Shown here piece by piece: positions 12,914-14,652 of a stretch of DNA of 14,652 nucleotides. Location of the stretch: contig DAHVAI010000142.1 of NCBI GenBank assembly GCA_027314685.1, positions 1 to 14,652 of the forward strand, in the 5' to 3' direction. Made by a program: the position numbers and the translations under genes. This DNA is from Nitrososphaerota archaeon (GTDB taxonomy: Archaea > Thermoproteota > Nitrososphaeria > Nitrososphaerales > CADDZS01). Every line of letters starts with the position of its first letter. The stretch's first letter is position 1. The notes under the pieces were generated by a model, which was not told where the DNA came from, did not search any database, and worked only from the letters and a program-made list of their open reading frames with translations.

Positions 12914-13975
12914 TCAAGTTTTAGGAATGGTTTGTGGCGCTACAGTAGTCCAACGCTGCATAACATAGTGAAAAAAGCCAGCGAAATAGCTCTTGTAGAA
13001 AAAGAGATAGAATCCTATTGAGAAAAAGACAAGTGCGGCAAAAGGTAGAAGTGAAAGATGGTTCAATGAAGCCCCGATGCAAAGTGCCGCCAAAAATAGT
13101 GTACGCAGCCCAAAGTTCAAGAATCCTAGGAGCGGGGGTTCAGGAAAAGGAAAGCCTTCGCTGACCTTGCCCTTTTGCTCTAGGAATAGGACCACAATTG
13201 CTCCCAAGATAATCATGATGGAAGTAACAGCAACGAGCCAGCGAACTTTAGGTAACTCTACAAATGCTATCATAAGAAAGGAGACAGAAGCTATGAGATT
13301 CAAAGGGTGCGCTAGCTTCCTTACGCCCCACGTAGATCGGCTTTTCCCTAGTTGAACTGCAAATGATCTTATTCCAAGCTTCGCGTCAAGCTCAATGTCC
13401 TCTGTTTGATGCTTGAAAATGCTGTCTAACAGCTCACCAAATATGGGAAAGAGAATCACTTCGAAGCCATAATACCCGAAGAAAGCGAAAACAATCAGAA
13501 TCGGTAGTGGTTTCTCTATGACCGAGTCAGTAATGAATCCCAAGATTCCTCTAACCTTGAGTTTTAACGGAGGCAACGAATATGCAGTCGCAAGAAACAG
13601 CGCCGCCGCCCAGACCAAATCATAAACTACTCCTCGATCTGATAAAAAGATGAGGAAAATTATCAAACAAAGCTGTACCAACAACGTCGCGATGAGCTGA
13701 CGTTTTGTGTTGTGATGCCCACGACTCGCCGAGAATTTTCCAACAGATATGTCGATCTCGCGATCTGTGAGGTCGTTAATCAAAGTACCATAAGCAAGGT
13801 AAAGTATCAGCGCAACCGATAGACAAAAGAGACTTGCCAAATTTGGCACATTTCCGGTTCTCAGAATCAAATACAATATAGTCAGGTATGAGACGTGAAT
13901 GGGGAGAGCAAATAGGCCAGCTCCCCAAGCTCTGAGCTTTAAGATGCCGCGCAATCCTGATGTAGATTGGCTCAA
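12914..13975 (-). CDS. UbiA-family membrane prenyltransferase
   Basis: An integral membrane enzyme that transfers an isoprenyl chain from its diphosphate to an acceptor; the UbiA family includes makers of quinones, heme O, chlorophyll and the archaeal lipid DGGGP. The first metal/diphosphate motif is NDLTDREID (67-75; N67, D68, D71, D75) and the second is TEDIELDAKLGIRSFAVQLG (191-210; D193, D197), so both Asp-rich sites are intact. At 353 residues it is longer than most members; the rest is a series of hydrophobic helices, about eight or nine, ending in an aromatic-rich tail. The first motif is not followed by the usual NRPxRPIPSG, so DGGGP synthase is not the first guess. The TTG start is forced, as the next Met is far inside. 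Acceptor unknown; neighbouring prenyl reductases suggest a shared isoprenoid product. Confidence 0.88.
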   Translation of the reverse strand: MSQSTSGLRGILKLRAWGAGLFALPIHVSYLTILYLILRTGNVPNLASLFCLSVALILYLAYGTLINDLTDREIDISVGKFSASRGHHNTKRQLIATLLVQLCLIIFLIFLSDRGVVYDLVWAAALFLATAYSLPPLKLKVRGILGFITDSVIEKPLPILIVFAFFGYYGFEVILFPIFGELLDSIFKHQTEDIELDAKLGIRSFAVQLGKSRSTWGVRKLAHPLNLIASVSFLMIAFVELPKVRWLVAVTSIMIILGAIVVLFLEQKGKVSEGFPFPEPPLLGFLNFGLRTLFLAALCIGASLNHLSLLPFAALVFFSIGFYLFFYKSYFAGFFHYVMQRWTTVAPQTIPKT

Positions 13976-13990
13976 GTTCGAGTAATTGAA

Positions 13991-14006
13991 ATCGTGATCT
14001 CGCGAT
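13991..14006. promoter_or_regulatory. Near-perfect palindrome before the UbiA-family gene
   Basis: ATCGTGA-TC-TCGCGAT is a 7-2-7 inverted repeat with one G/T mismatch. It lies 16-31 bases upstream of the minus-strand TTG, nearly the same place as the palindrome before the geranylgeranyl-reductase-like gene, though the bases differ. No clear TATA box or Shine-Dalgarno is visible for this gene. The remaining intergenic bases to 14158 show only a weak TATA-like TTTTAA near 14114 for the next gene. Confidence 0.3.
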
Positions 14007-14158
14007 AAGGATTACCCGTATCTTGGACCAAAATGCTAATGTATCGTAACTCGCAATACCTCCTCTTTCCGACAGTCTTCATGAAAAACGCCAGGTAGAA
14101 ATACCGCAATGGATTTTAACGCGAACCATTCAAAACTGGGCAAGCGAATGAAAGGAAT

Positions 14159-14652
14159 TTGATCGATGCCGAAGTGATTGTAATCGGAGCAGGGCCAGCC
14201 GGTTCGACCGCGGCGGACGAGATTGCACAGAAAGGGCACGATGTCGCCTTGATTGAAATGGACAGCTACCCGGGCGAAGAAAGTGTTTGCGGTGCCGTTG
14301 CGCCAAGGGCCGTGACTGATGAGTTCGAAGTTCCCAATTCAGTTGTCGAGCGAACGATATCTAAATTTGTGTGCTACTTTCCGACCGAGACCTTCGCATT
14401 TGACCTCCCATTTTCTTGCTTTCAGCGCTGTAACTTTGATCGCTTTCTTGGGGAAAGAGCTGCTTCACACGGAGCGAGACTAATCACAAACACTCTTGCA
14501 ACCGATGTCTCGCTTCAAGATGACGGCGTGAGCGTCAAACTTCATTCGAAGAAAGAAAATCGTGATTATCAAATGCGGAGCCACATGGTGGTTTTTGCAG
14601 ACGGAGCTGCGACGCTTGGGGCGCGCAAGTTCAAAGGATTGGGTTATCAAAG
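14159..14652 (+). CDS. Geranylgeranyl-reductase-family FAD protein (paralogue 2, cut by window edge)
   Basis: The N-terminal 164 residues of a second geranylgeranyl-reductase-like flavoprotein running off the right edge. It begins MIDAEVIVIGAGPAGSTAAD with the FAD-binding GAGPAG, then SYPGEESVCGAVAP. The ERTISKFVCYFP, FDRFLGERAAS and VVFADGAATLGARKFKGLG stretches are shared almost exactly with the gene at 7162-8322. The two are colinear without gaps over this part and roughly 55-60% identical by eye, so they arose by duplication or are ancient paralogues. One difference is at the cysteine segment: CGAVAP here versus CGGGTP in paralogue 1. The TTG start aligns with the Met of the paralogue, and AAAGGA lies a few bases before it; the first in-frame ATG would delete the FAD site. 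It is divergent from the UbiA-family gene, 183 bases away. Confidence 0.9.
   Translation, partial: MIDAEVIVIGAGPAGSTAADEIAQKGHDVALIEMDSYPGEESVCGAVAPRAVTDEFEVPNSVVERTISKFVCYFPTETFAFDLPFSCFQRCNFDRFLGERAASHGARLITNTLATDVSLQDDGVSVKLHSKKENRDYQMRSHMVVFADGAATLGARKFKGLGYQ

Noticed and set aside
12737..13021. Plus-strand 94-codon frame
   Set aside because: Runs about 108 bases antisense into the end of the UbiA-family gene and shows no family features.
14036..14239. Minus-strand 67-codon frame
   Set aside because: Overlaps the FAD-binding start of the second reductase in antisense and has no recognisable features.

Overview
The window looks like a chromosomal segment of an archaeon, most plausibly from the Nitrososphaeria (Thaumarchaeota) or a neighbouring Thermoproteota lineage. 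Several things point there. There is an HTH_45-type winged-helix regulator. Two geranylgeranyl-reductase-type flavoproteins of the kind that saturate archaeal lipids are present. Shine-Dalgarno sequences match GGTGAT, and TATA-like boxes lie about 30-40 bases before several starts. Leaderless or nearly leaderless genes and forced TTG starts are frequent. The lineage is an inference; no rRNA, tRNA or other phylogenetic marker gene is present. I see no insertion sequence, integrase or CRISPR array.

Layout, left to right. 1-354 has no convincing gene but is rich in inverted repeats. 355-1931 holds, on the minus strand, a winged-helix regulator and a secreted glutamic peptidase (eqolisin, family G1), separated by about 380 bases with a tandem palindrome. 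2018-5357 is a tight minus-strand operon for sulfate activation: ribbon-helix-helix regulator, ATP sulfurylase (sat), an alkaline-phosphatase-superfamily enzyme and APS kinase (cysC). Its upstream region carries two identical AT-rich 14-base motifs. 5358-7118 runs on the plus strand with a 46-residue zinc-ribbon microprotein, an isochorismatase-fold hydrolase and a small membrane protein.

7162-9837 holds a divergent pair, a geranylgeranyl-reductase-like flavoprotein (minus) and a soluble cytochrome P450 (plus). They share a 165-base intergenic region with two perfect palindromes. 10051-11625 is an exported PQQ-type beta-propeller dehydrogenase-like protein. 11646-13975 holds, on the minus strand, an ABC-2-type ATPase without a permease and a UbiA-family membrane prenyltransferase. 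At the right edge (14159 onward, cut by the window) lies a second geranylgeranyl-reductase-like gene, clearly a paralogue of the first (roughly 55-60% identical by eye).

How the genes fit together. The sulfate operon would make APS and then PAPS; the embedded phosphatase-family enzyme probably acts on a product or by-product of that pathway. The right half has an isoprenoid theme (two prenyl reductases, a prenyltransferase, a P450), suggesting modification of membrane lipids or isoprenoid quinones, but no gene states the substrate. The most interesting leads are the phosphatase-family gene inside the sulfate operon, the P450 beside an isoprenoid reductase under palindromic control regions, the zinc-ribbon microprotein, and short palindromes recurring in gene-poor stretches.
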